Of a DNA stretch of 64,000 nucleotides, positions 54,065-62,983 are shown one piece after another. The position numbers and the translations under genes are program-made. Positions within the stretch are counted from its first letter, which is position 1. The number at the start of each line of letters is the position of its first letter. This DNA is from DATBSK01 sp964501785 (GTDB lineage: Bacteria; Actinomycetota; Acidimicrobiia; IMCC26256; PALSA-555). The notes below the pieces were generated by a model that worked only from the letters and a program-made list of their open reading frames with translations, was not told where the DNA came from and did not search any database. The stretch covers positions 1-64,000 of the forward strand of contig CAZCUD010000010.1 of NCBI GenBank assembly GCA_964501785.1. Direction: 5' to 3'.

Positions 54065-55234
54065 ATGCCGAGCGAAGACGCCGCACAGCTCCAGGCACGT
54101 GTGCGCACGGCGGTCGACGTGGTCGCCGAGCCCCTCCTACGCATCCCGATCGGGGAGCTGGGGCTCGTGCAGGGCGTCGCCGTCGACGGCTCGACGGCGG
54201 TCGTGGCGCTCGCCGAGCCCCTGCCCGATCGCGGGCACTGGGCCGAGCTCGAGGAGGCGGTCCGTGACGCCGCGCTGGCGGTCGACGGCGTGCAGCGCGT
54301 CGACGTCGACGTCCGACTCATGGACGAGGACGAGCTGCCGGAGGTGGCGCGGGTCCTCAAGGGAGAGCCGCCGCCCGACCCGCTCGCCGTGGTCGATGCG
54401 GGCGTCGCACCCGAGGAGCCCGTGCGCCATCGCACCAACCCCTTCACGAGCTCGCGCACCCGGATCCTCGCGATCGCGTCGGGCAAGGGCGGCGTCGGGA
54501 AGTCGTCGGTCACCACCAACCTCGCGATCGCGCTCGCCCAGCGCGGCAAGCGCGTCGCAGTCGTCGACGCCGACGTGTGGGGCTTCTCGATCCCGAGGAT
54601 GCTCGGCGTCGATCATCCGCCCGATCTCGTCGACGACGTGCTCGTGCCGCCGGCGATCCACGGCGTGACCGCCATCTCGATGGGCTTCTTCACCCGCGAG
54701 GACGAGGCCGTCGTGTGGCGCGGACCGATGCTGCACAAGGCGCTCGAGCAGTTCCTGACCGACGTGCACTGGGCCGATCCCGACTACCTCGTGATCGACC
54801 TCCCTCCGGGCACCGGCGACGTGTCGCTCTCGATCTCGCAGTTCCTCCCCCGAGCCGAGATCATCGTCGTCACGACGCCCCAGCTCGCGGCGCAGAAGGT
54901 CGCGCAGCGGGCAGGGGCGATGGCCGAGAAGGTGCACCTCGACGTCGTCGGGGTGATCGAGAACATGTCGTGGTTCCAGGGCGACGACGGGAAGCGCTAC
55001 GAGCTGTTCGGGGCCGGCGGCGGTGCGCAGCTCGCGCAGCGACTCGGCGTCCCGCTGCTCGGTCAGATCCCGCTCGAGCCGGCGCTGCGAGAAGGTGGGG
55101 ACGCCGGGACTCCGATCGTCGTCGCCGCGCCCGACGACGAGGCCAGCCAGGTGTTCCGGGAGATCGCGCAGACCCTCGACACGGAGCTCGCACCGACGCG
55201 GATCGACCATCCCGAGCTGCGCATCCAGACCTGA
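54065..55234 (+). CDS. mrp: Mrp/NBP35-family Fe-S carrier ATPase
   Basis: A 389-residue protein. An N-terminal MIP18 (DUF59) domain (residues about 8-95) is followed by the deviant Walker A GKGGVGKSSVTTNLA, VVDADVWGFSIPRMLG and LPPGTGDVSL of the Mrp family. The CxxC that usually follows ENMSxF is missing: here it reads ENMSWFQGDDGKRYELFG. Fe-S binding would need other residues. It diverges from the SufR-like regulator. ATG 54065 was chosen, keeping the whole MIP18 domain. Confidence 0.88.
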   Translation: MPSEDAAQLQARVRTAVDVVAEPLLRIPIGELGLVQGVAVDGSTAVVALAEPLPDRGHWAELEEAVRDAALAVDGVQRVDVDVRLMDEDELPEVARVLKGEPPPDPLAVVDAGVAPEEPVRHRTNPFTSSRTRILAIASGKGGVGKSSVTTNLAIALAQRGKRVAVVDADVWGFSIPRMLGVDHPPDLVDDVLVPPAIHGVTAISMGFFTREDEAVVWRGPMLHKALEQFLTDVHWADPDYLVIDLPPGTGDVSLSISQFLPRAEIIVVTTPQLAAQKVAQRAGAMAEKVHLDVVGVIENMSWFQGDDGKRYELFGAGGGAQLAQRLGVPLLGQIPLEPALREGGDAGTPIVVAAPDDEASQVFREIAQTLDTELAPTRIDHPELRIQT

Positions 55235-55245
55235 GCGGCCGCGGC

Positions 55246-56700
55246 CTAGATGCGAGCCACCGACCGCACGTAGCCGAGCCGGGGCGTCACCTCGATCCGT
55301 ACCGTCTCGCCCTGGGTGTGGGCGGCGTAGAGCGCCCCGTTCACCCGCCACGCCGCGATGCGATCGCTCGACCCGTCGTCGAGCGCGAGGTAGTGCCAGT
55401 ACGACGGGTCCCTCGATCCGGTGAACACCTGTCGGTACCGTCGGGCGCGCACGAGGTCGCCGGTCACCGAGCGCGTCTGCCACAGATCGGGCACGGCGCG
55501 GACCAGGACCCACGCGCACCAGCCGAGGGCGACCACGACCGGGGCGAGGAGCACGGTGGCACCCGTGTCCACCCACTCCCAGGCCGAGGCCGAGATCTCG
55601 GCCGGTCGCTCGGCGTCGAGGAGCTCCAGCAGCCCGTAGCCGATGAAGCCCGCGACTGCCGCCCAGAAGATCGCCAGCGCGACCGCGAAGAGCGGGTGCT
55701 TGCCCCACGCCGGCGGCAGCGCGCGGGGGTAGCGCACCTCGACCCGGCGCCAGCGGCCGCCGTGGCGGCTCCACGCGTGGCGATCGTCCTCGGCGCCCAT
55801 CGGGAGCAGCTCGACCGCGAGCGGCGCGACGCCGAAGGCCGCGGCGTACGCGAACAGGCGATCCCAGAGCCGCACCCCTGCCGGTGGGAGCGAAGCGAGG
55901 CTCTCGTTCTCCCGCAGCCGGGCGGCGAGCCCGACGATCCGGGGCGCGGCCTGCAGCCCGGCGGGCGTCGGGAGCTGGGCCAACGATCGCCCGATCCGGG
56001 CGACGACCACGACACCTCCGCCGAGCCCGGCGAGCGCGATGGTCGCGGCGACGACGCCGACGAGCGTCCCGTCGTCGTCGGAGTCGCCACCGACCTGGCT
56101 CGACAGGACCAGCAGGGCGACGACGGCAGCCAGGCCGACGCCGAGGACGGCCGTGAGTCGCGGCGGCCACCGCCGCCGGGTCAGACCGCGCGCCTGGGCG
56201 TCGTCGACGACCTCGCGCGCGAGCGCGCGGTGCCAGTGCTTCGACTGCTCGGTAGGTCCCGTCGTGAGCGCGTCGGTGGGCACGACACCGTCGATCGCCT
56301 TGCGCGTGAGCTCCTCCAGCACCCGAGACTCGTAGGCCGCGAGGTGCTCGCCTCCGGCGCGCGTCGCGTCGACGCGACAGATCGTCTTGCCGGGCTGCAC
56401 CTCGTCGAGCTCGACGAAGCCGCGGGCGGCGAGGTCGAGCACGACGGCGGGAGCGGTCTCGGCGGCGACCTCGAAGTCGCCGGCGACGATCCCGGCGACG
56501 GCCGGGGGCTCGGGCGGGAGGTCGAGGCCTCCGCCCTCGTCGCCGCGGATGCGAGGTGGTCGCCGGGTCGCGGCGACCGCACCGACGACCAGCCACCATC
56601 CGAGGGCGGCCGCGGCGGCCGCGATCAGCAGCGGCACCGAGAACGTCGGGGCCTCCTCCGCGGCGAGGAGCACCGCACCCCCGGCGTCGACGGCGATCAC
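55246..56700 (-). CDS. DUF2207-like multi-pass membrane protein
   Basis: A 484-residue protein with helices near residues 20-40, 190-230 and 360-420. The soluble middle (FEVAAETAPAVVLDLAARGFVELDEV, EHLAAYESRVLEELTR) and the late membrane part recall the C-terminal portion of DUF2207 proteins, while the N-terminal beta domain of that family is absent. GTG 56700 was chosen; an upstream extension would overlap DUF3107. Function unknown. Confidence 0.65.
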   Translation of the reverse strand: MIAVDAGGAVLLAAEEAPTFSVPLLIAAAAAALGWWLVVGAVAATRRPPRIRGDEGGGLDLPPEPPAVAGIVAGDFEVAAETAPAVVLDLAARGFVELDEVQPGKTICRVDATRAGGEHLAAYESRVLEELTRKAIDGVVPTDALTTGPTEQSKHWHRALAREVVDDAQARGLTRRRWPPRLTAVLGVGLAAVVALLVLSSQVGGDSDDDGTLVGVVAATIALAGLGGGVVVVARIGRSLAQLPTPAGLQAAPRIVGLAARLRENESLASLPPAGVRLWDRLFAYAAAFGVAPLAVELLPMGAEDDRHAWSRHGGRWRRVEVRYPRALPPAWGKHPLFAVALAIFWAAVAGFIGYGLLELLDAERPAEISASAWEWVDTGATVLLAPVVVALGWCAWVLVRAVPDLWQTRSVTGDLVRARRYRQVFTGSRDPSYWHYLALDDGSSDRIAAWRVNGALYAAHTQGETVRIEVTPRLGYVRSVARI

Positions 56701-56734
56701 AGCACGAATGTACGTGGGCGGTAGTGTCCGCCTC

Positions 56735-56962
56735 ATGGAAGTGCGCATCGGTGTGGTCCACACGCCCAAGGAGCTCAACCTCGACGTCGACGGCACCGCC
56801 GACGAGGTGATGCAGGCCGTCGATCAGGCGCTCGCGAAGGACGACGGCGTGCTCTGGCTCGATGCGAAGGGCCGCAAGATCGGTGTGCCGGCCGACCGGG
56901 TCGCGTACATCGAGATCGAGACCGATTCCGGCGCGAAGCGCGTCGGCTTCGGCCCTGGGTGA
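56735..56962 (+). CDS. DUF3107 protein
   Basis: A 75-residue actinobacterial conserved protein: VRIGVVHTPKELNLDVDGTADEV and GRKIGVPADRVAYIEI match DUF3107. No function is established. Its stop overlaps the GTG of the first ArsA-type ATPase (4 nt), so it heads an operon with the two ATPases. Confidence 0.87.
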   Translation: MEVRIGVVHTPKELNLDVDGTADEVMQAVDQALAKDDGVLWLDAKGRKIGVPADRVAYIEIETDSGAKRVGFGPG

Positions 56963-57981
56963 CTCAGGGGCCGACGCGCGAGCGAGGAAGTCCGGTCGAG
57001 CAGCGACCGGGCGAGCCTGATCTCCTCGACCGGCGTCTGCTCTTCTTCACCGGCAAGGGTGGAGTCGGCAAGAGCACCGTCACCGCCGCGACCGCGCTGC
57101 TCGCCGCCGAGCGAGGCAAGCGCGTCCTCCTCGTCGAGGTCGACTCCAAGGGAAACCTGACCGCGCTCTTCGAGCGCCCACCCGTGGGCTTCGACCCGGT
57201 CGAGGTGCATCCCGGCGTGCACGCGATGCAGATGAACACCGAGGCGTCGCTGCGCGAGTACCTCAAGCTGAACCTGCGCGTCCCAGTGCTCGGAAAGATC
57301 GGGCCCCTGGCTTCCATGCTCGACTTCGTCGCCAACGCCGCCCCGGGCGTCAAGGAGATCCTGACCGTGGGGAAGGTGTGCTGGGAGGTGCGCGAGTCGA
57401 TCGAAGGTCGCGCGGACTGGGATCTCGTGATCGTCGACGCGGCGGCGACCGGGCACGTGGTCGCGCAGCTCGACTCGCCCCGAGCGATCCGCGAGCTCGT
57501 CCAGGTCGGTCCGGTGCGGACGCAGACCGAGTGGATGGTCGATCTGCTCGCGGATCCCGCCGTCACCGCGTTGAACGTCGTCACCTCACCCGAGGAGATG
57601 CCTGTCAGCGAGACGATCGAGCTCGTCGCGCGCGCCCGTGAGGGCCTCGACGTCCCGCTCGGCGCCGTGGTCGTCAACCGGGTCCTCCCCGAGCCGTTCA
57701 CGCGTGGGGACGAGCCGGTGTTCGCCGCGCTCCGCGCGCCGGCCGCGACGACTGCCCTCTCCGAGGCGCTCGACGACGAGCGCGGCGTCGGCGTCTCGGC
57801 TCTCCTCGACGCGGCAGGCCTCGCGGTCGCGCTGCGCCGCTCGCGCGCCGTGCACCTCAACCATCTGCGCGCCTCGATCGACCTGCCGATGCTGTACGTT
57901 CCGTACCTGTTCGTCCGCGACCACGGCCTCCGAGTGACCCGGATGGTCGCGGAGGCGTTGGCCGAGGAGCTCGGCGCGTGA
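56959..57981 (+). CDS. ArsA-family ATPase, first of a pair
   Basis: A 340-residue SIMIBI ATPase with the P-loop FTGKGGVGKSTVTAATALLA, the switch VEVDSKGNL and LVIVDAAATGHV. Actinobacteria carry twin ArsA-like genes (Rv3679-Rv3680 in M. tuberculosis) near whiB genes; the pair has been linked to redox and membrane stress. GTG 56959 overlaps DUF3107, and its stop overlaps the second ATPase. Confidence 0.87.
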   Translation: MTQGPTRERGSPVEQRPGEPDLLDRRLLFFTGKGGVGKSTVTAATALLAAERGKRVLLVEVDSKGNLTALFERPPVGFDPVEVHPGVHAMQMNTEASLREYLKLNLRVPVLGKIGPLASMLDFVANAAPGVKEILTVGKVCWEVRESIEGRADWDLVIVDAAATGHVVAQLDSPRAIRELVQVGPVRTQTEWMVDLLADPAVTALNVVTSPEEMPVSETIELVARAREGLDVPLGAVVVNRVLPEPFTRGDEPVFAALRAPAATTALSEALDDERGVGVSALLDAAGLAVALRRSRAVHLNHLRASIDLPMLYVPYLFVRDHGLRVTRMVAEALAEELGA

Positions 57982-59234
57982 GCTCGCCGGCGCTGCCGTC
58001 CACCGACGGGTCGGTGCACCTCGAGTCGCTGTTGGCGACGCGGGAGATCGTCGTGTTCTGCGGCTCGGGCGGCGTGGGGAAGACGACGACCGCGGCCGCG
58101 TCGGCGCTCGGCGCGACGCTGCGGCTCGGCGGCAAGGTCCTCGTCCTGACCATCGACCCCGCACGCAGGTTGGCGTCCGCGCTCGGCCTGGAGGGCTTCG
58201 GGAACGTGGAGCGGCGCGTGCCGCCGGAGGTGCTCCGCGCGGCCGGACTCGAGCCGAGGGGCGAGCTCTACGCCGCGATGCTGGACACGAAGGCGGGCTG
58301 GGACGATCTGGTCCTCCGCCACGCACCTGACGAGGAGACCGCGTACCGGATCCTCGAGAACCGGCTGTACCACAACATCACGAGCCGCTTCGTCCAGAGC
58401 CACGACTACATCGCCATGGAGCGTCTCTTCGACCTCCATGCCGGCGGCACCTACGACCTCATCGTCATCGACACGCCGCCGACGCGCAACGCGATCGACT
58501 TCGTCGACGCACCGGCGCGCATGGCCGACTTCTTCGGCGGCAAGCTGCTGCGCTGGCTCACGATGCCGTACCGCGTCGGCGGCAAGCGTGGTGCGCGCTT
58601 CGTCAACTTCGCGAGCAAGCCCTTCTACACCATGGCGGACCGCATCCTCGGCAGTCAGTTCCTCCAGGACATCGCCGAGTTCTTCCTCTTGTTCCAGACG
58701 ATGTACGACGGCTTCGTCGAGCGCGCGCAGGCGGTCGAGCGACTGCTGCACGATCGTCGGACGGGCTTCGTCGTCGTGACGACGCTCGAGGGTGCGCCGC
58801 TGCGGGAGGCGGAGTTCTTCTGCGATGCGCTCGTCGAGCGCCGGTTCCACCTCGCGGCTCTGGTGCTGAACAAGGCTCTGCCCGACGTGCTCAGGGGGCA
58901 GGAGGGTTGGCGCGCCGCCGAGGCGCTCCTGGCCGATCCCGAGGCGATCGCGACCGAGCTCGTCGCGCGCGGGATCGACGGGATCGAGGACGTCGAGAGC
59001 ACGGCGCGCGTGCTCCGCACGATCGGTGAGACCTTCCGGAGCTACGCCGTCGTGGCGACGCGCGAGCGAGAGCTGCGCGACGAGCTGGCGCGGATCCCCG
59101 AGACCGTCGCCGTCGTGCCCGCGTTGGAGGACGACGTGCACGACATCGGTGGGCTTGCGGCGATGGGCGAGCACCTCCTCGGCCCCTCACCCCGAGGGCC
59201 GTCGCGCCGCGGAGCGTCGAGCCTCGGGTCGTAG
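57978..59234 (+). CDS. ArsA-family ATPase, second of a pair
   Basis: A 418-residue protein with P-loop VVFCGSGGVGKTTTAAASALGA, TIDPARRLASALGL and LIVIDTPPTRNAIDFVDAP. It differs from its partner in the P-loop (GSGGVGKT) and in a long helical C-terminal part. The pair likely forms a heterodimer, as ArsA-like and Get3-like proteins do. GTG 57978 overlaps the first ATPase by 4 nt. The kinase gene follows after 9 nt. Confidence 0.87.
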   Translation: MSSPALPSTDGSVHLESLLATREIVVFCGSGGVGKTTTAAASALGATLRLGGKVLVLTIDPARRLASALGLEGFGNVERRVPPEVLRAAGLEPRGELYAAMLDTKAGWDDLVLRHAPDEETAYRILENRLYHNITSRFVQSHDYIAMERLFDLHAGGTYDLIVIDTPPTRNAIDFVDAPARMADFFGGKLLRWLTMPYRVGGKRGARFVNFASKPFYTMADRILGSQFLQDIAEFFLLFQTMYDGFVERAQAVERLLHDRRTGFVVVTTLEGAPLREAEFFCDALVERRFHLAALVLNKALPDVLRGQEGWRAAEALLADPEAIATELVARGIDGIEDVESTARVLRTIGETFRSYAVVATRERELRDELARIPETVAVVPALEDDVHDIGGLAAMGEHLLGPSPRGPSRRGASSLGS

Positions 59235-59243
59235 CCTGGGCTC

Positions 59244-60743
59244 GTGGCGATCCCGCTCTACGAGCTCGCGCGGGCGAACACCGGGCTCACGGGCGAGAGC
59301 CTCCGCCACGCGCAGCGGCTGGTCGCGACGTGGCAGCCGCTGGCCGACCTGACCTTCTCCGACCTGCTCCTCCTCGCGCCGGTGCAAGGTGAGGAGGGTC
59401 ACCGCTTCGTCGTGCTGGCACACGTCCGTCCGACGACCGGGCAGACGCTCTACCCGGCCGACCTGATCGGGACCGTCGTCACCGAGAACGACCGTCCCGT
59501 CGTGGCGCGCGCCTGGCGCAAGGGCGAGATCGTCGGTGGCGACACGACGGTGCTGGGCGGGCGCGATCGGGCCCGGGTGCAATGCATCCCGGTGCTGCTG
59601 CGCGACCAGGTCATCGCCGTGATGACGCGAGAGACCGCCATGACGTCAGCGCGGCGCCCCGGCGAGCTCGAACGCCACTACTTCGACGTCTTCGAGCGCT
59701 TCGCCCGGATGATCTCCGAGGGGACGTTCCCGTTCGGCCGCGACGAGGTGGTGCTGGAGGAGGCGCCGCGAGTCGCGGACGGCGTGGTGGTGCTCGACGA
59801 AGAGCTGCGGATGCGATACGCGAGCCCCAACGCGATCAGCGTGCTGCATCGCATGGGCATCCATGCGTTCACCCAGGGGATGCAGCCGCGGGAGATCGGG
59901 TTCGATCAGGACGCCGCGGAGGCCGCGTGCAGCCTCCGCCTCCCCGTGACGGAGGAGCTCGAGCGGGGGGACACCTCCGTCCTGGTGCAGGCGATCCCGC
60001 TGATCGAGGGTGCTCGCGTCACCGGCGCGCTCGTGCTCGTCCGCGACGTGACCGATCTCCGACGCCGCGACCGGATCCTGCTCTCGAAGGACCAGACGAT
60101 CCGCGAGATCCATCACCGCGTGAAGAACAACCTCCAGACGATCGCCGCGCTGCTGCGACTCCAGGGTCGCCGCCTCCAGTCACTCGAGGCACAGGACGCC
60201 ATCGAGGCGTCCGAGCAGCGGATCCGGTCGATCGCGATCGTCCACGAGACGCTCTCGCGCGATGCCGGCGACGTCGTGCCCTTCGACGACGTCGTCCGTC
60301 CGCTCGTGCGCGCGGTCGAGGAGACGGTGTCGACCGACGAGCAGCGACTCCACTTCGAGGTCGTCGGCGAGGCCGGGCTGCTCCCCGGTGTGGTCGCGAC
60401 CCCGCTCGCGGTCGTCCTCAACGAGCTGATGCAGAACGCAGTCGACCACGCGTTCCCGATGGCGAGCGGAGACGACGGCGATGACGAGACGGCGCCCTTC
60501 GACGGTCACGTCGTCGTGCGGCTCGAGCGCGGCGAATCGTCGCTGCTCGTGCGGGTCACCGACGACGGCGTCGGGCTGCCCGACGGGTTCTCACTCGACG
60601 CGTCCCGCGGACTGGGGCTGTCGATCGTGCAGGCGCTCGTGACGAGCGAGCTCGACGGCTCGATCACGATGCACGACGAAGCGGGCGGTACGGAGGTCGA
60701 ACTGACGATCCCGATCGCGCCCGACCCCGCGGTGGAGCTGTAG
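59244..60743 (+). CDS. pdtaS: sensor histidine kinase PdtaS
   Basis: A 499-residue soluble kinase: GAF domain (residues about 1-150), PAS domain (about 175-285), HisKA_2 with the phospho-His in TIREIHHRVKNNLQTIAALLRLQ, and HATPase (VVLNELMQNAVDHAF, VTDDGVGLPDGF, GLGLSIVQALV). This matches PdtaS, whose partner PdtaR is an ANTAR RNA-binding antiterminator. In M. tuberculosis pdtaS adjoins whiB1; the same order here supports the assignment. PdtaR is not in the window. Confidence 0.9.
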   Translation: MAIPLYELARANTGLTGESLRHAQRLVATWQPLADLTFSDLLLLAPVQGEEGHRFVVLAHVRPTTGQTLYPADLIGTVVTENDRPVVARAWRKGEIVGGDTTVLGGRDRARVQCIPVLLRDQVIAVMTRETAMTSARRPGELERHYFDVFERFARMISEGTFPFGRDEVVLEEAPRVADGVVVLDEELRMRYASPNAISVLHRMGIHAFTQGMQPREIGFDQDAAEAACSLRLPVTEELERGDTSVLVQAIPLIEGARVTGALVLVRDVTDLRRRDRILLSKDQTIREIHHRVKNNLQTIAALLRLQGRRLQSLEAQDAIEASEQRIRSIAIVHETLSRDAGDVVPFDDVVRPLVRAVEETVSTDEQRLHFEVVGEAGLLPGVVATPLAVVLNELMQNAVDHAFPMASGDDGDDETAPFDGHVVVRLERGESSLLVRVTDDGVGLPDGFSLDASRGLGLSIVQALVTSELDGSITMHDEAGGTEVELTIPIAPDPAVEL

Positions 60744-60770
60744 CGACCGCCCCGGGGGGGCGGACGTGGG

Positions 60771-61061
60771 TCAGGCCGTCGCGCGCTGGCGCGCGAGCCA
60801 CGCCTTGCGCAGCTTGCGCCGGTCTTCCTCGGTCGTGCCGCCCCAGATCCCCGCCTCCTGGTTGGTCGCCAGGGCGAACTCGAGGCACTCGTCGGAGACG
60901 AGGCAGGCGGTGCAGATCCGCTTCGCGGTCTCGATCTGCTCGAGCGCACCCCCGGTGGTGCCGATCGGGAAGAAGACGTCGGGGTCGGAGTCGAGGCACG
61001 CCGAGCGTCCCCGCCAGTCGTCGACGTCCCAGTCGTGCGTGCGGATCCAGGTGAGCGCCAC
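60771..61061 (-). CDS. whiB1: WhiB-family Fe-S regulator (WhiB1-like)
   Basis: A 96-residue WhiB protein. Cysteine ligands are in SACLDSDPDVFFP, ICTACLVSDECLEFAL (CxxC-x5-C) and the turn GIWGGTTEEDRRKLRK. WhiB proteins bind [4Fe-4S] and sigma factor region 4 and respond to NO or oxygen. Neighbourhood with pdtaS supports WhiB1. GTG 61061 follows AGGAGGGGAAGAGCG. A CRP-like site lies 123 nt upstream; whiB1 of M. tuberculosis is CRP-controlled. Confidence 0.9.
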   Translation of the reverse strand: MALTWIRTHDWDVDDWRGRSACLDSDPDVFFPIGTTGGALEQIETAKRICTACLVSDECLEFALATNQEAGIWGGTTEEDRRKLRKAWLARQRATA

Positions 61062-61183
61062 CGCTCTTCCCCTCCTGGTCTCGATCGATCCGGGCTCTCG
61101 GGGGTTGCCTCGTGCACCGAGTCCGGTGGGCACACTTCGTCCCCGGGGCGTGGCCCTCGAGGCGTCAGCGACACTACGGCGCA

Positions 61184-61199
61184 TGTGACGCGGGGCACA
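61184..61199 (+). promoter_or_regulatory. CRP-type site upstream of whiB1
   Basis: TGTGA-CGCGGG-GCACA matches the CRP consensus TGTGA-N6-TCACA at nine of ten positions. It lies in the divergent region between whiB1 and the phosphodiesterase gene. On the whiB strand a TAGTGT follows closely as a possible -10. Confidence 0.5.
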
Positions 61200-61259
61200 A
61201 GTGCCCTGACCTGCGGTTTCGCCCGACCGGCGACAGGTCGACGGCTAGCGTCGCCCGCC

Positions 61260-61973
61260 ATGAGCGGGGTGCGTCCGAAGGTCCTGGCCCACCGGGGCGC
61301 CCGGGAGCAGGCCCCCGAGAACACCCTCGAGGCCTTCGCCCTCGCCCTCCGACTGGGCGCCGACGGGGTCGAGCTCGACGTCCACCGCACCCGCGACGGT
61401 GGGCTCGTCGTCCACCACGACGCGCGGGCACCCGATCTGGGCGTGCTCGCCGAGCTCGGCGAGGCGGAGATCCGGGCTCGGCGACCCGACATCCCGACGT
61501 TGGCGGAGGTGCTCGACTGCTGCCACGGGAGCCTCGTGAACGTCGAGATCAAGAACCTCCCCGGAGACGAGGACTACGACGAGTCCGAGCAGGCGGCCGA
61601 CGCCGTGGTCGACCTCCTCGCCGCACGACGAGGTCGTGACGAGGTGCTCGTGTCGTCGTTCAACCCGGCGTCGATCGCGCGGGTGCACGCGCTCGACGCG
61701 AGCATCCCGACCGCGCTGCTCACCATGAGCGACGAGCTGATCGACGCGCTCGAGCGCTGCGTCGTCGGCGGGCACGTCGCGCTCCACCCCTGGTACCCGT
61801 TCGTCGACGATGCGGTGGCGGCCGACCTGGTGCCCCGAGCCCACGATCGGGGCATCGCGGTCAACGTGTGGACCGTCAACGACGAGGCCGAGATCGCGCG
61901 CTTCGCGCGGGCGGGCATCGACGCGGTGATCACGGACGTGCCGGAGATGGCCCGCCGCGTGGTGGAGGGCTGA
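61260..61973 (+). CDS. glycerophosphodiester phosphodiesterase
   Basis: A 237-residue TIM-barrel enzyme. KVLAHRGAREQAPENTLEAF, VELDVHRTRDGGLVVHHD and VNVEIKN hold the metal and acid/base residues of the GDPD family; VNVWTVND is the conserved late strand. No signal peptide, so cytosolic. It hydrolyses glycerophosphodiesters to glycerol-3-phosphate and alcohol. It is convergent with the lipid kinase gene; the stops touch. Confidence 0.9.
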   Translation: MSGVRPKVLAHRGAREQAPENTLEAFALALRLGADGVELDVHRTRDGGLVVHHDARAPDLGVLAELGEAEIRARRPDIPTLAEVLDCCHGSLVNVEIKNLPGDEDYDESEQAADAVVDLLAARRGRDEVLVSSFNPASIARVHALDASIPTALLTMSDELIDALERCVVGGHVALHPWYPFVDDAVAADLVPRAHDRGIAVNVWTVNDEAEIARFARAGIDAVITDVPEMARRVVEG

Positions 61974-62900
61974 TCAGCCCTTGACCGGAACGACCAGCTG
62001 CAGCGAGTCGGGCACGTACCGCACCTCGATCCGCTCGACCTCTCCGAGGTAGTCACCGTCGACCTGCCACGGGAACGGTCCGTGGTTTGCCACCAGCGTG
62101 AGCGCGTGGAGATCGGAGCGCTGCACGACCGCTTCGTTCGAGGCGATCCGCTTGCCCTTCACCATGGCCGAGCCGGCTGCCGACAACGTCGAACCGACCT
62201 CGAGCTGCGTGAACATGGTCAGCGCCAGCGCCCGATCGAGGCCCGCCTCGGTCGTCACCAGGAGCGGGCGCGGGCCGAAGAACGCATACGGCTTCGTGTT
62301 CGAGATGATCGCGAAGAAGCCGTTGCCGAGGTCTTCTCCGTCCTCGCCGAGCACGTGGAACGGCGGCCGCTCGCGATCGATCCCCCGGAAGTAGGTCGTG
62401 ACCGCGGCGACCGCGAACATCGGGTGGGCGACCCAACGCTTGAGCCAGTTGCGTCGCTCGACCTGCTCGATGACCTCGGCGTCGAACCCGCAGCCCATGT
62501 GGAAGAGGAAGTGCCGGCCGTTCGCCTCGCCGACACCGATCGAGCGGATGGAGGACGCCTCGAGCGAGGAGACGAGCTGCTCCGTCGCCGGCATGATCGA
62601 GTTGGGGATCCCGAGGGTGCGGGCGAACACGTTGGTCGAGCCACCGGGCAGCGGCGCGAGGGCGGTGTCGGTGCCGATCAGCCCGTCGGCGGCCTCGTTG
62701 AGCGTGCCGTCGCCGGCGGCGACGACCACGACGTCGATCCCGTCGCGGGCCGCGGCCCGGGCGAGCCGGGTGGCGTGCCCCCGGCGGTAGGTCTCGGCGA
62801 CCTCGAGGCGGTGGTGCTGGCCCAGGAGGTGCTGGACGCGCACGCGCCGCTTCGGCGTCATCGACGATGCCGTCGGGTTGACGATGAGGAGGAGTCGCAC
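61974..62900 (-). CDS. diacylglycerol/lipid kinase family protein
   Basis: A 308-residue DagK-like kinase. LLLIVNPTASS, the nucleotide loop VVVAAGDGTLNEAADGL and PLPGGSTNVFARTLG define the family; the C-terminal beta domain (AVVQRSDLHALTLVANHGPFPWQVDGD) is also typical. It would phosphorylate diacylglycerol or a related lipid. GTG 62900 is the start. It is divergent from the uracil-DNA glycosylase gene. Confidence 0.9.
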   Translation of the reverse strand: MRLLLIVNPTASSMTPKRRVRVQHLLGQHHRLEVAETYRRGHATRLARAAARDGIDVVVVAAGDGTLNEAADGLIGTDTALAPLPGGSTNVFARTLGIPNSIMPATEQLVSSLEASSIRSIGVGEANGRHFLFHMGCGFDAEVIEQVERRNWLKRWVAHPMFAVAAVTTYFRGIDRERPPFHVLGEDGEDLGNGFFAIISNTKPYAFFGPRPLLVTTEAGLDRALALTMFTQLEVGSTLSAAGSAMVKGKRIASNEAVVQRSDLHALTLVANHGPFPWQVDGDYLGEVERIEVRYVPDSLQLVVPVKG

Positions 62901-62983
62901 GAGGCAACCAGGCTAGGCGGACCGGCGCACGACGGCTCCGTCGTGCGGTCGCGTCGCCGTCGCCCGAGTGCGACGATGCGCTC

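Noticed and set aside
61062..61259. An N-terminal extension of WhiB
   Set aside because: The extra residues are Arg/Pro-rich and unlike WhiB N-termini; GTG 61061 has a good ribosome site, and the region holds promoter-like sequence.
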